DNA of 64,000 bases from JAGMXM01 sp964458325 (GTDB taxonomy: Bacteria > Verrucomicrobiota > Verrucomicrobiia > Limisphaerales > UBA1319). The DNA lies in contig CAYWIM010000007.1 of the NCBI GenBank assembly GCA_964458325.1, positions 13,420 through 77,419 of the forward strand. The letters are read 5' to 3'. Positions within the stretch are counted from its first letter, which is position 1. Each line of letters opens with the position of its first letter. Below, piece by piece: positions 33,738 through 42,808 of this stretch. The notes under the pieces are model-generated. The model did no database searches. It was given only the letters and a program-made list of their open reading frames with translations, and was not told the origin of the DNA. The translations under genes and the position numbers were made by a program.

Positions 33738-35213
33738 TCACGGCCTTGGATTTCGATTTGCGCTGGGATTTCGGTTTCTTGTTTTCGCTGCCGGCGCGGC
33801 AGAGGCAGGCGAGTTGTTCGGCGTAGGCATGGGGGCTTGAATGGCCTTGCGCCACGCCATCATCCGGGCATGCAGGTCGCGAACCCGATCCGGCTGCTCC
33901 CCGGCCAGGTTGCGCCGTTCACCGAGATCGGCGCTCAGCCGATAGAGCTCAAGCCGGCCATCTTCGAAAAACTCCATCAGTTTCCAATCGCCAGATCGGA
34001 TGACGCCGACGGGCGTGGTGCGCCACGTGTTTGCGCCGGCGCCGAGATAGCCGGGGAAATGCCAGAAGAGATCGGGGCGCGGCGATCCGGAGGACGGCGA
34101 TCCCGTCAGGAGCCCGAGGTAGCTGATCCCATCGAGCCGGTAGCCGGCAGGCGGTTTCGCTCCCGACAGCTCGAGCAGCGTGGGATAGAGATCGACGCTG
34201 TTAATGGGCGCCTCGCAGGTCCTGCCGGATGCGATAGTGCCCGGCCAGCGAAAGAGATAGGGCACGCGGATCCCCCCTTCGTAGAGCGATCCTTTGCCCG
34301 AGCGCAGCGGGGCGTTGTCGGTGATGCTGCCGCCCTGGACACCCTCGCGTTCGTATCCGCCCACGCCGCCGTTGTCGCTGGTGAACACCAGCAGCGTGCG
34401 AGAGGACAATCCGAGCTCATCGAGCAGGGCCATCATCCGGCCGACGCTCTCGTCGATGCTGGCAATCATCGCGGCATAGACCGGGCTGTGGTGTCCGCCC
34501 GCCGCCGGCTTCGGCCCGAACTTCTCGATCATCGATTCCTTGGCCTGATGGGGCGAATGGACGGCGAAGTGATGCAGGCAAAGAAAGAACGGGCCGTCCT
34601 GGCGCCGCCGGATGAACTCCTCCGCCTTTTGGGTCAGGAAGTCCGCCAGATACGTGCCAGGCGAGACCTCGGCTTGCGGATTGGTTTTGAAGTCGAAATG
34701 CTGGCCCATCGAGACGATGGCTTCGTCGAATCCCTGCTTGAGCGGGTGGTGTTCAGGATCATCGCCCAGGTGCCATTTGCCGAAGAGAGCCGTCGCATAA
34801 CCGGCTTGGCGCAGCGCCTCGGCGACGGTGACTTTTTCGGGAGGGAGCTTGGTGACATTGTCCGCGGGACGCAGCGGACGCGACTGCCAGTTGAACCGCT
34901 CGATGCCGCCGACCGTGTAAACGCCGGTCCTCGGCCCATATTGGCCGCTCATGAGCGCCGCGCGGGTTGGCTGGCAGTTAGGGCCGCAGGTGTAGCCGCT
35001 GGTGAACCGCACTCCTTGAGCGGCCAGCCGGTCGATATGCGGCGTTTCGTAATACCGGCTGCCATAGCAGGCGACGTCGGTCCACCCCAAGTCATCGGCC
35101 AGAACGAAGACGATGTTGGGCCGGTCGGCAGCCCCCAGCCAGGCGGGCCAGGCCAAGCTGGCGATTGCGGCCAGGACAAGAGCTGTCCCGAGAGAGCGGA
35201 TGGATGCGTTCAT
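33738..35213 (-). CDS. Secreted Cys-type sulfatase
   Basis: The protein has 491 residues. After a signal peptide (1-29) the type I sulfatase fold begins at RPNIVFVLADDLGWTD, with Asp metal ligands. The formylglycine motif is C80-Q-P-T-R84 (GPNCQPTRAALMSGQYG), so maturation by a formylglycine-generating enzyme is expected; none is in the window. The second metal-site motif is LLVFTSDNGGVGGY. The C-terminus is Pro/Asn/Ser-rich. It removes sulfate esters from glycans. The ATG overlaps the stop of the upstream fusion gene (ATGA at 35210-35213), so both are made from one transcript. Confidence 0.92.
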   Translation of the reverse strand: MNASIRSLGTALVLAAIASLAWPAWLGAADRPNIVFVLADDLGWTDVACYGSRYYETPHIDRLAAQGVRFTSGYTCGPNCQPTRAALMSGQYGPRTGVYTVGGIERFNWQSRPLRPADNVTKLPPEKVTVAEALRQAGYATALFGKWHLGDDPEHHPLKQGFDEAIVSMGQHFDFKTNPQAEVSPGTYLADFLTQKAEEFIRRRQDGPFFLCLHHFAVHSPHQAKESMIEKFGPKPAAGGHHSPVYAAMIASIDESVGRMMALLDELGLSSRTLLVFTSDNGGVGGYEREGVQGGSITDNAPLRSGKGSLYEGGIRVPYLFRWPGTIASGRTCEAPINSVDLYPTLLELSGAKPPAGYRLDGISYLGLLTGSPSSGSPRPDLFWHFPGYLGAGANTWRTTPVGVIRSGDWKLMEFFEDGRLELYRLSADLGERRNLAGEQPDRVRDLHARMMAWRKAIQAPMPTPNNSPASAAPAAKTRNRNPSANRNPRP

Positions 35214-38059
35214 GGTTGGATGGGGGCCGATGGGGTTGCACTGGCGGACGGTTTCAGCCAGCCGAGCGAAACGAGAAACGCGTCCGCGTCCGCTAATGTC
35301 TCCCGATAATATCGGTTGTCGCCGCGGCCGTAGTTGAAGAATCCATGGGGCTGTCCTTCGTAAAACCGGGCGTCGCATCGGATGCCGGCTTTTTCCATCG
35401 ATTGCTGGAAACGGCGGATGGTCTCGACCGGGATGAGGCGGTCTTGCGTGCCCAGAAAGACGATGGCGGGCGGATCGTCGCTCGACACGTTATGGGCGGG
35501 CGAGAGCTGGCGGTAGAGATCGCCGACCCGGTCGGCGCCCCAGCCGCCCGGGCCGTTGTCGAGGACCGGATTGAAGAGAAGCAGAGCGTTGGCCTTGGGG
35601 GAGACATTCCGGTCGTCCTGTGGATCGTCCAGGCCGTCCACCATGCCGACAAAGGCCGCCAGATGCCCGCCCGCCGAACCGCCCGCCGCCGCAATCCGAT
35701 CGCGATCCAAGCCCCAATCCGACGCGTGGGCGCGTACCCAGCGCATGGCGGACTTGGCGTCGTGGGCGCAGATCGTGGGCGGCGCCCCTCGAGTCGTCAG
35801 CAGGCGGTACTCGACCTGAACGCACACCATCCCGCGGCGGGCAAAATGCCGCGCTTGTTCGTTGAACTGAGACGGCCTGCCGCCTACCCAGCCGCCTCCG
35901 TGGAAAAAGACGATCCCGGGCCGGCGCCGGTCCAGCCGAGGGCCCGCCGGCTCGAGCACGAACAGCCGCAGCTCTCGACCACCACTCTTCTTGTAAACAT
36001 AGGGTGTCCCATCTGGCGTCCCCGCGGCGGCAGAAGCAGCCGGCTCGGAAGGGGCCGCGGCGCCCCGGTCTGCGGCAGGCCTCGCGCCGGCAGGTTTGGC
36101 GGCCGCCAGCCGAGCCTCCGCCCGTTCGGATGCGGCAGGCTGAACGGCCGGCGCCACTCGAACCGAAGAGGGCGCGGGAGCCGGATTCGTGGCGCCGACC
36201 AGGTTTTTCACGAGGCGATCGACGTACCCGTTGGCTCGAGCCGGGGCTTGAGGATCCTTGACGGGCATGGTGCGAATCAGCTCCCGGAGCGAGCTGGCTT
36301 TGCTGCCGAGGGCGTCGATGGCGTTCAGCGCGAGCATCGACACATAGGCGCCGTTGCGATCCGCAGGCGCGAGCTCTTGGAGCACGGCCAGCGCCAGTTC
36401 GAGATCGGCGGGCGGGCCGTATTGTCCCAGCGACTGGGCGGCGGCGATTCGAACCGCCGGAGACGAATCGCGCAGGGCTTGACGGAGCCCGGATGCGGCG
36501 CGGGCCACGGCCTCGCGGCCCCGCATCTGGAAACCCAGGACCGCCCAGTAGCGGACGGCGGGATCGGCATCCCCAAGCCCCTGCTCGAGCGTGGGCATGG
36601 CCTCGGGCTGGAGCCGAGAGGCGGCCTCGGCCATCTCGAGAATCCGTTCGAGCGGGTACAGACGGGGATCATGGCCCATCTCGTAGATGGTCGTTCCCTG
36701 GGCGCGACGGTGCATTTCGGCTTCGACAAGGAACCCGACATCCCGGATCCGGAGGAGATGATCGCGCTGGGCCTGGCGGAGCTCCTCGAGTTTGGATTGG
36801 TGCGCGGAAGACGCGGCCAGGTTCTTGACCTCATCCCGATCGCTTTCGAGGTCGTAGAGTTCCTCGGGCGGCTTGGGTTCCCAGAAAAAGGTCTGGGGCG
36901 GCGCCAGCTTGCCCTCGTCGTAAAGCTGTTTCCAGATCCGCGTCGTGGGGGTTTGGAACATGTAATCCAGATACTGGCCGTAAATCAGATGCGGGAGATA
37001 GTTGCGGATGTAGACAAATCGGCCGTCGGTGACGGAGCGCACCATGTCGTAGCGCTCGTCCATGCGCCCGCGGAACCCGTGCAGGTAGCGGGGCGGCGGT
37101 GTTTGATGGGACCCCATGAAGGCATGGCCTTGCATCCACTCGGGAGGGGCCGCTCCGGCCAGGCTCAACAGCGTGGGGGCCAGATCGATGAATCCCACCA
37201 GGCGGTCGGACCAGCCCCCGGCCTGGTATTCTTTCGGGGCGAGGTCTCGATGCGTGTCGGGGACGAACACGATGAGCGGAACATGAAGTCCGGAGTTGTA
37301 GGGCCAGCGTTTGCTCCGGGGCATGCCGGAGCCGTGGTCGCCATAAAAGAACACGATCGTGTCCGAAGCCAGGCCGGCTGTCTCGAGTTCCTGGAGCAGG
37401 CGGCCGGCCTGGGCGTCCATGGCGGTGATGTTGTCGTAGTATTGGGCCCAGTCATGTCGGACCTCGGGCGTGTCGGGGTGGTAGGCGGGCACGCGCGCGC
37501 CAGCGGGATCGTGCTGAAGGGCATGCGGCCGCCGGCGGATCTGGCTTTCATGGGTGCCGGTGAAATTGAACACGGCAAAGAAAGGCTGGCCGGCCTGCCG
37601 GTTCCGGTAATGCGCTTGGGCAGATGAATCGTCCCACACCTTGCCCGGCTTGGTAAGATTGTAATCCTCCTTGCTGTTGTTGCTGCAGTAATAGCCGCGC
37701 TGGCGCAGAAACTGGGGATACATCTGCATGAAGGCGGGCATCGCGGTTTCGCTGCGCATGTGCTGGCTGCCGGTGCTGGTCGGGTAGACGCCCGAGATGA
37801 TCGTGGTGCGGGCGGGGGCGCAGACGGGCGCCGTCGACCAGGCGCGCCGGTAGCGCAGGCCGCGCGCCGCCAACCGGTCCAGGTTCGGCGTCCGGGCATA
37901 GGCGTCCCCGTAGCAGCCCAGTTCGGGTCCGGTATCCTCGCAGGTGATCCACAGGATATTGGGCGAGCCGGCATGCACAGCGGCAAGGGCGGCGCCGAGC
38001 GCGGCCAGGAGCAGCGCGGTTCGGGGCCGGCTCCGGCGAACGGTTGGTGAGGTCTTCAT
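35210..38059 (-). CDS. Three-part fusion: sulfatase, HEAT repeats, esterase
   Basis: The protein has 949 residues and one signal peptide (1-30). Residues 32-450 are a sulfatase with the formylglycine motif C80-A-P-A-R and metal motifs (ILWITCEDTGPELGCYGD, IVFFYGDHGSGMPR). Residues about 490-620 are HEAT-like helical repeats (DADPAVRYWAVLGF, DSSPAVRIAAAQSL). A Pro/Ala-rich linker follows (about 640-690). Residues about 700-930 form an alpha/beta-hydrolase of the BD-FAE/HSL type: HGGGW oxyanion motif, GGSAGGH nucleophile, Asp in TQDRLIP, His in GQPHGFFN. All three parts are in one open frame with no internal stop. It is upstream of and coupled to a second sulfatase. It could desulfate and deacetylate the same chain. 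Confidence 0.88.
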   Translation of the reverse strand: MKTSPTVRRSRPRTALLLAALGAALAAVHAGSPNILWITCEDTGPELGCYGDAYARTPNLDRLAARGLRYRRAWSTAPVCAPARTTIISGVYPTSTGSQHMRSETAMPAFMQMYPQFLRQRGYYCSNNSKEDYNLTKPGKVWDDSSAQAHYRNRQAGQPFFAVFNFTGTHESQIRRRPHALQHDPAGARVPAYHPDTPEVRHDWAQYYDNITAMDAQAGRLLQELETAGLASDTIVFFYGDHGSGMPRSKRWPYNSGLHVPLIVFVPDTHRDLAPKEYQAGGWSDRLVGFIDLAPTLLSLAGAAPPEWMQGHAFMGSHQTPPPRYLHGFRGRMDERYDMVRSVTDGRFVYIRNYLPHLIYGQYLDYMFQTPTTRIWKQLYDEGKLAPPQTFFWEPKPPEELYDLESDRDEVKNLAASSAHQSKLEELRQAQRDHLLRIRDVGFLVEAEMHRRAQGTTIYEMGHDPRLYPLERILEMAEAASRLQPEAMPTLEQGLGDADPAVRYWAVLGFQMRGREAVARAASGLRQALRDSSPAVRIAAAQSLGQYGPPADLELALAVLQELAPADRNGAYVSMLALNAIDALGSKASSLRELIRTMPVKDPQAPARANGYVDRLVKNLVGATNPAPAPSSVRVAPAVQPAASERAEARLAAAKPAGARPAADRGAAAPSEPAASAAAGTPDGTPYVYKKSGGRELRLFVLEPAGPRLDRRRPGIVFFHGGGWVGGRPSQFNEQARHFARRGMVCVQVEYRLLTTRGAPPTICAHDAKSAMRWVRAHASDWGLDRDRIAAAGGSAGGHLAAFVGMVDGLDDPQDDRNVSPKANALLLFNPVLDNGPGGWGADRVGDLYRQLSPAHNVSSDDPPAIVFLGTQDRLIPVETIRRFQQSMEKAGIRCDARFYEGQPHGFFNYGRGDNRYYRETLADADAFLVSLGWLKPSASATPSAPIQP

Positions 38060-38099
38060 GGTGAGTGGTTCAAGCCATGTCGTCTGGATTTCGGATTTC

Positions 38100-38182
38100 G
38101 AATGCAGAATAGCGGCTGGGCCGAACGGCCCGCAACCTCGAACTCGAAGCGCGCGATCTTTTCGCCGTCGCGGCGCACGAGC
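38100..38182 (-). other. Coding-like stretch without a gene downstream of the sialidase
   Basis: Just past the sialidase stop codon, another frame of the same strand reads GSAYELVRRDGEKIARFEFE and on with the codon bias of the neighbouring genes. This looks like the tail of another protein, or a C-terminal extension lost by a frameshift near 38183. No start codon and no gene structure were found. Confidence 0.3.
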
Positions 38183-40669
38183 TCATAGGCCGAGCCAGGC
38201 CAGGTCGAATCGGGCGAAGACGATCTTTTCGTATGCGGATTTCTCGCCCGTCTCGAACAGGAGTCCGATCGTTGCGTCCGGCAGCGCGGCGAGGCAGGAA
38301 TAGGCGCTGGGCTTTTCCGTGATTCGGCGAGCCACCGGCCATGTTTGGCCATCATCGCAGCTGGCGCGCACCGTCATGCGCTCCCGTTTCTCGCTGGCTG
38401 GATTGGCGAACAGGATGATCCCGGGCCGATCGGCGGCGTGATCGGCGGCGGGCCATGAAAGGCGGCGGATGGTGGCTTGGCAGATGGGTTCGATGAGATC
38501 CGGCGCATGGACCTGGTCGGCCCAGGTCAGGCCGCCGTCGGCGCTCAGCGCCGTCTGCCGGGTCCGCTGCGATCGGTCGTAGTTGCGCATGTTGAGCCGG
38601 AGCCGGCCATCGGCCAGCTCGACCACCTCGCATTCATTGACTTGGGGCCGGGGCGTCCGGCCGCCTAGCCGCCAGGTGCGGCCATGATCATCCGAGTAAA
38701 TGACGTGCGAATAGTAATCGCGGGTGCCGGCCTCGATATGGTCGCAGGGAATGACCAGCCGGCCGGCGGAAGGGCCGCGCTCGATCTGAATGCCGGCCCC
38801 GGGCCCAGTCGCATACCAGGTCCAGTTCGACCGTTTGACATCGGCTGTGATCTCGCGGGGCGGCGCCCAGGTCCGGCCGTCGTCCGTGGACCGGGTGGCC
38901 CAGACCCGTCGCGAGTCCCGGCTGGTCCGGTCGATGATGCGCGGCTCGGTATCCTCCCCGCGATTCCACGTCATCAGCAGCTCGATCGCGCCGGTCTGGC
39001 GGTCGAAGACCGGACACGGATTGCCGCACGTGTTGGATCCGTCGTCCCAGATCGTCTGCACGGGCTCCCAGGTCCGCCCCCGATCGAAGCTGCGGCGCAG
39101 GAGCAGATCGATGTTGCCCGCGTCGCCGCGTCCAGACTTCCGGCCCTCGGCGAAGGCCAGCAACGTCCCGGCCGGCGTCGCCAGAAGGGATGGGATCCGA
39201 TACGTGTGGTAGCCGTCCTGGCCCGACACGAAGACGTCCGTCTCCGCATATCGTCCGGCCGATTTCGCCCCCTGATCGAAGGTTGCCGAGAGGCCTGCAT
39301 CTCGCTGGGACTGGACGTGACGGAGGATGGCATCGCGCATCGCCTGGCCGGCCTTGGGCGAGACCGCGTGGGTGCTGGGCGGATCGTTGAAGATCTCGCG
39401 GGGGCCGCCCAGCGCATTGTAGGCCGCGTAGACGCTCGTGGGCGGGCAGGTGGTGTCGATGAACCCAACCGTCAGGATCCCCGCCGCCCGCGTCCGCGTA
39501 GCGAAGTTCATCGCGTCATAGTAGCGAGCGGCCTCGAGGATCGCCGCATCGGGCCGGCCATCCGGACCGGCAGGCACCATCTTGGGCCAGCCGCTGATCC
39601 GGCCGGCAGCTCCTCCGCTGTGATCGCACATGGCCGGCACCCCGGCGGCGAAAAACGTCACGCGCGGATCCAATCCCGCGGCAACGATGGATTGCGCGCC
39701 GCCCTGGCTGCTGCCGTGAACGACCAAGGTGCGGCCATCCCATTCCGGCTGGGCGGTCAGAAAGTCCAACGCCCGGATCAGCCGGAGGAACATGCCGCGG
39801 AAATAGACGGTTTCGCGGGACTCGCGCCCGCGCCAGCGGTAATCCGCCAAGGCGCCCTTGGCCAGGTCGGCGTAATACTCGACCGGCTTGCCGTTGGGGA
39901 TGCCGTGCGCGTTGATGTCCAGCGCAAGAAATCCCTGCTCCGCCCAGCCGGCAGCTCCCGCCAGGCCGGCGCTCCGCACGCCCGCGCCGTGAACGGTGAG
40001 CATGATCGGCAGACTCCGCCGTTTGGCGTCCGCCGGACGCGACAGGTACCCCGAAACCGGCGCGCCGACGCTCTCGGCCTGCAGATCCCAACAATCGATT
40101 CCCGGACGCGGCGACGGCACGGGCGTGAGCCGGGGGCGGATCGGCACGGCGGCCAGCTGGCGTTTCTGCTCGGCCCAGAAGGCATCGAAATCGGCGGGCA
40201 CGGGCAGGCTGGGGCGGATTTCAAGCGGGCTGACCGCCGCTCCGCCGACGGCCGCGAGGGTCCGGCCGGCCGGAGTCTCCCAGGTCGCGCGGCATTGGAG
40301 GAAGCCCGGTTCATCGAGCCTGCCGGTCACGGCCCCGGTGCCGCGCTTCAGGTTCAGAGCGCCCTCGGTGATGGGCGGCACGCCATCCTTCGAGATGGTC
40401 CATTTCACCTCGGCTTCATCGACCGACTTTTCGCCAAGCATCAACCGCACCTCGAAGACGACCGGATCGCCTTTTCGGTAGATGGCATCGGAACGCTCGG
40501 TGTGGACAGTCAGAGCATAGTTGGTGGACGGGCTCCGCGCCTGCGCGCGCGCCGATGGAAGGGTCGGTATCGGCCCGCTGGCCAATCCCCAGGTTATCGA
40601 TCCGACAGCCAAAAGCGCCCAAGCCCTCGCGACCGCTGGCGTGGGATGGCTCGATGAAATTCGGTGCAT
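38183..40669 (-). CDS. Two-enzyme fusion: acetyl esterase plus GH33-type sialidase
   Basis: An 828-residue protein. An N-terminal export signal and a beta-rich domain (about 50-160) precede an acetyl-xylan-esterase-like hydrolase (about 170-460): nucleophile GSSQGG, Asp in GFIDTTCPP, His in PPSTHAVSP. From about 475 it becomes a six-bladed sialidase: FRIP-box equivalent YRIPSLL, and five Asp-box-like repeats (SFDRGRTW, STDDGRTW, SDDHGRTW, SADGGLTW, SCDDGQTW). Sialidases remove terminal sialic acids from glycans; O-acetylation blocks many of them, so an attached esterase makes sense. Both halves seem complete. It has its own start; the thioesterase gene lies 173 nt upstream on the same strand. 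Confidence 0.88.
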   Translation of the reverse strand: MHRISSSHPTPAVARAWALLAVGSITWGLASGPIPTLPSARAQARSPSTNYALTVHTERSDAIYRKGDPVVFEVRLMLGEKSVDEAEVKWTISKDGVPPITEGALNLKRGTGAVTGRLDEPGFLQCRATWETPAGRTLAAVGGAAVSPLEIRPSLPVPADFDAFWAEQKRQLAAVPIRPRLTPVPSPRPGIDCWDLQAESVGAPVSGYLSRPADAKRRSLPIMLTVHGAGVRSAGLAGAAGWAEQGFLALDINAHGIPNGKPVEYYADLAKGALADYRWRGRESRETVYFRGMFLRLIRALDFLTAQPEWDGRTLVVHGSSQGGAQSIVAAGLDPRVTFFAAGVPAMCDHSGGAAGRISGWPKMVPAGPDGRPDAAILEAARYYDAMNFATRTRAAGILTVGFIDTTCPPTSVYAAYNALGGPREIFNDPPSTHAVSPKAGQAMRDAILRHVQSQRDAGLSATFDQGAKSAGRYAETDVFVSGQDGYHTYRIPSLLATPAGTLLAFAEGRKSGRGDAGNIDLLLRRSFDRGRTWEPVQTIWDDGSNTCGNPCPVFDRQTGAIELLMTWNRGEDTEPRIIDRTSRDSRRVWATRSTDDGRTWAPPREITADVKRSNWTWYATGPGAGIQIERGPSAGRLVIPCDHIEAGTRDYYSHVIYSDDHGRTWRLGGRTPRPQVNECEVVELADGRLRLNMRNYDRSQRTRQTALSADGGLTWADQVHAPDLIEPICQATIRRLSWPAADHAADRPGIILFANPASEKRERMTVRASCDDGQTWPVARRITEKPSAYSCLAALPDATIGLLFETGEKSAYEKIVFARFDLAWLGL

Positions 40670-40842
40670 GGCATCATTGGATGCCAGACCGGGCCAATCG
40701 GCAAGCCGAAAGGCGGCCGCGCCGAGAAGGCGGCACGGACGGCCGAAAGTGTTCGGTCTCGAGCGCGCAGCCAGTCACCACCCTCAGAGCCGGATGCGTC
40801 AAGGGTGGCGAATCCATCCGTGCCGCTTGGCTGGCTGCGGGA

Positions 40843-41268
40843 TCAACCCGGACTGGGCTGTGCCGCGCGGTCAAAGACCTCCCGGAACCAGGCGGGCGGG
40901 CGGATAACGCGCCCGTCGTGCCGGGTGAAGGCATGGACGGTGTAGCCGCGCGCGACGGGGCTTTGGGGATTGAGGCGGATGATTCGGGCGTCGCATCGCA
41001 GCCGGGCGGGCCCGGCGAAGGTGGCGGTCGTGGTGAGCTCCAGCAGGTCATCGTATCGCGCCCGCCCCAGATACTCGACATGGGCCTCGACCAGGGGCAG
41101 CCATGCTCCACGGGATTCCATTTCGGAATAGGGCAGGCCGATCTGGCGCATCAGCTCGGTTCGGCCGCACTCGAACCATTCCAGCACCCGGGAGTTGTAG
41201 AAGGTGCCCATCTGGTCGGTCTCGCTATAACGGACGCGCAACTGGATCGTGGAATGAATGTCATTCAT
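40843..41268 (-). CDS. Acyl-CoA thioesterase, 4-hydroxybenzoyl-CoA thioesterase-like (hotdog fold)
   Basis: The protein has 141 residues, normal for the YbgC/FadM family. The active-site segment RYSETDQMGTFYNSRVLEWF with Asp17 is well conserved. It is soluble with no signal peptide. These enzymes hydrolyse short- or medium-chain acyl-CoA; the substrate is not predictable. The gene is monocistronic or leads the neighbouring sialidase gene. It is divergent from the tRNA-Pro and export cluster. Confidence 0.88.
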   Translation of the reverse strand: MNDIHSTIQLRVRYSETDQMGTFYNSRVLEWFECGRTELMRQIGLPYSEMESRGAWLPLVEAHVEYLGRARYDDLLELTTTATFAGPARLRCDARIIRLNPQSPVARGYTVHAFTRHDGRVIRPPAWFREVFDRAAQPSPG

Positions 41269-41439
41269 GCGAGGCGCTCGGGCTCGGGCGCCGGATCCAA
41301 ACTACTGGTGGAAATGGTTGCTGAATGCAAGCCCGTCGTCCGCCCATCCGATGGCGCATGGCCATCGCCCCGCTCCGGGCCGTATAAAAACCTGTTGCAT
41401 TCGTTTCCATTGCTGGGCATTCTTTATTTCATGGTCAGT

Positions 41440-41517
41440 CGGGGCGTAGCGTAGTCTGGCTAGCGCGCGTGGTTCGGGTCCACGAGGTCGTGAGTTCAAA
41501 TCTCACCGCCCCGACCA
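41440..41517 (+). tRNA. tRNA-Pro(CGG)
   Basis: All arms fold: a 7-bp acceptor stem (CGGGGCG with CGCCCCG), D-arm, anticodon stem CGTGG/CCACG with loop TTCGGGT (anticodon CGG, reading CCG), 5-nt variable loop, and T-arm GTGAG/CTCAC with TTCAAAT. The C1-G72 pair is typical of bacterial tRNA-Pro. A73 is followed by an encoded CCA. Confidence 0.97.
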
Positions 41518-41578
41518 TTTTTCTAGCGATGGCGGGCATACAAGGCGTGACGGTTGCAATCCAGATCAAGCTGAGCTG

Positions 41579-42805
41579 ATGAATTGGTCCAGACCTGCCC
41601 ATGGGATGGCTTTGGTGGTCGCCGGTGTGGCAGGATCAGCCGGCGCCGCCAGGGCATTTGATGCGCGCAATCTGCTGGCCTATCAATGGGGGCCCGTCAC
41701 GATCCGCACCAGCCTCGAAGTCACCGAGCAGTTCAACGACAATATCTATTATCGGTCGAGCGTGAAGCGCGAATCGGACCTGATCACCAGCGTCACCCCA
41801 GGGGTCCGGTTGTCGCTGGGCACACCGTATTCGAAGAACTTCCTCTCCCTCGGATACGAGTATCATTGGAATTTTTACCAGGAACGGAGCGATGTGAATT
41901 ACAGCGATCAGTCGCTCTCGTTCAATCTCCGGCTGACTGGCTACCGGATTTCGCTGCAAGGATCGGATCAGATCGACCTGCAAAACAGCGTCCTGGGAGG
42001 CAGCTTGAATCCGCTCGTACTGGGCGAGAATGCCAATGTTCAACGAATCACCTTCTCGGACAGCTACCAAGTGTCTTATTCCTTTACCGATAAAATCAAC
42101 GGGCATGTTGGACTGAGCCACGGGCGCACCGATTACGAATCCGGCACATGGCTGTATGATACCACGTCGCTTCGAGGCACCCTGGGCACAACCTACAAGC
42201 CACGGACCCGGATGACATTTGTGGGCGAGGTCTATTATGGCACGACCATGTCGGAGCCGAATCATCCGCTGCAATGGCCTACCCCAGATATGGATTCGCT
42301 GGGCACGTTCGTCGGGTTCAGCGAGGTGTTCCTCAATCGTATTACGGGATCCGTCCGTGTGGGATATGAAGTGCGCCAGTTCGAAGGGCGGTCCGACAAC
42401 AAAGGCGATCCAGTGGTCAATGCAAGCCTCGGTTACCGTTTTTCCGAAAAGCTTCGTGGGACCCTGTCCTATAACCGGTCGACCAGCGTATCCGCCCAAT
42501 CGCCTGACAGTTCCAGTGTGAACGATAACGTGAGTCTGGCCCTGAACCGAACCCTCGGGCCTACAGGAAAAATCACGGTGTCGGCGGGCGGCACGATGCG
42601 AATATCCCAGTATGATGAGGGATCCGTGGTTTATGGGGATCGAACCGACAACCAATGGACCACATTTTTGGATGTCAGCTACCGATTCCAGCCCTGGTTT
42701 TCGACGGGGCTGCGATATGAATACGAGTTCTTCAACAGTTCATCCAAAGCGATTATTGACTATGACGTTAATCGGATTACCCTACGATTGGGCATAGGAT
42801 TTTAG
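41579..42805 (+). CDS. Outer-membrane beta-barrel protein
   Basis: A 408-residue protein with an N-terminal signal (1-26: VVAGVAGSAGAARA). The rest is alternating hydrophobic/polar strands rich in Tyr, Ser and Asn (TPYSKNFLSLGYEYHWNF, FTDKINGHVGLSHGRTDY, WFSTGLRYEYEFF) and ends RLGIGF. The terminal Phe is the usual outer-membrane insertion signal. It resembles the BBP2/OMP_b-brl barrels that accompany Wza-type exporters. The Wza gene follows after 3 nt, so it is part of the export module. The family label is general; the channel role is inferred from context. Confidence 0.8.
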   Translation: MNWSRPAHGMALVVAGVAGSAGAARAFDARNLLAYQWGPVTIRTSLEVTEQFNDNIYYRSSVKRESDLITSVTPGVRLSLGTPYSKNFLSLGYEYHWNFYQERSDVNYSDQSLSFNLRLTGYRISLQGSDQIDLQNSVLGGSLNPLVLGENANVQRITFSDSYQVSYSFTDKINGHVGLSHGRTDYESGTWLYDTTSLRGTLGTTYKPRTRMTFVGEVYYGTTMSEPNHPLQWPTPDMDSLGTFVGFSEVFLNRITGSVRVGYEVRQFEGRSDNKGDPVVNASLGYRFSEKLRGTLSYNRSTSVSAQSPDSSSVNDNVSLALNRTLGPTGKITVSAGGTMRISQYDEGSVVYGDRTDNQWTTFLDVSYRFQPWFSTGLRYEYEFFNSSSKAIIDYDVNRITLRLGIGF

Positions 42806-42808
42806 GCT

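Noticed and set aside
35345..37627. 760-codon plus-strand open frame
   Set aside because: It is antisense to the sulfatase-HEAT-esterase gene, which has complete catalytic motifs in order.
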